In this document: positions 23,072-23,167 of the stretch, piece after piece
Layout of the letters: each line of letters opens with the position of its first letter
Numbering within the stretch: the first letter of the stretch is position 1
Virus record (IMG/VR): IMGVR_UViG_3300035698_003947
Span: 1 to 23,167 of that record
DNA length: 23,167 bases
Reading direction: 5' to 3' (one strand)
Source: a virus
Translations under genes and position numbers: made by a program
The notes under the pieces: generated by a model
The model's database searches: none
Seen by the model: the letters and a program-made list of their open reading frames with translations, nothing else
What the model was told of the DNA's origin: nothing

Positions 23072-23167
23072 TTATAATTTAGCTTCTAAATCAGGAACTC
23101 TTTTATTTGTTCCTCTAAAAAAATAACAAAGTAAAATTTCATTCCATTCATATTTTCTTTCAAATTC
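23072..23167 (-). CDS. C-terminal end of an unidentified gene (partial)
   Basis: An open frame enters from the right edge and ends at the TAA at 23074-23072, giving 31 residues: EFERKYEWNEILLCYFFRGT then NKRVPDLEAKL. Only the C-terminus is in the window, so the family cannot be named. The 89 nt between it and the next gene hold only AT-rich sequence and a 9-codon ORF. Confidence 0.5.
   Translation of the reverse strand, partial: EFERKYEWNEILLCYFFRGTNKRVPDLEAKL

Overview
This AT-rich window is part of a tailed-phage genome. The gene order fits a short-tailed, podovirus-like virion. Every gene I can support is on the minus strand, so the transcription order runs from high to low coordinates. 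The code is standard, with TGA used as a stop at several ATGA overlaps. I see no tRNA, CRISPR array, integrase, replication gene or clear lysis gene. The host cannot be named. Three near-consensus sigma70-type promoters and start codons without Shine-Dalgarno sequences point to an AT-rich bacterium from an uncultivated or environmental source.

Layout in transcription order. (1) 23167-22074: small accessory genes, including a multi-cysteine zinc-finger protein and a zinc-ribbon reading frame with no normal start. (2) 22037-16900: a tightly packed sugar and glycan cassette. It holds a TagD/HldE-like nucleotidyltransferase, a phosphomannomutase-like HAD protein, an NAD-dependent sugar-nucleotide dehydratase/epimerase, a GT75-type (reversibly glycosylated polypeptide, RGP) protein, a GT-A glycosyltransferase broken by a -1 frameshift, an FkbM methyltransferase and a small GT-like protein. 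A 30-residue membrane peptide ends the cassette. (3) 16810-16541: a regulatory interval with one promoter followed by an intrinsic-terminator or attenuator hairpin, an A-tract-rich stretch, and a second promoter placed to give a leaderless mRNA. (4) 16540-14694: the packaging module, with a DUF5681-type putative small terminase, the large terminase and two 53-residue genes coupled by ATGA overlaps. (5) 14714-1: a perfect TTGACA-17-TATAAT promoter drives portal, a small protein, scaffold, major capsid protein, a Pro-rich protein, a GT-B glycosyltransferase, a coiled-coil protein, a head-tail adaptor, fibre and beta-propeller tail proteins, two large probable ejection proteins, and a collagen-containing tail fibre that runs off the left edge.

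The most notable features are the nucleotide-sugar/GT75 cassette, a second glycosyltransferase inside the virion operon, the promoter-hairpin-leaderless promoter arrangement before the terminase genes, two probable frameshifts (glycosyltransferase and zinc ribbon), and gene junctions of -8 to +5 nt without visible ribosome binding sites.
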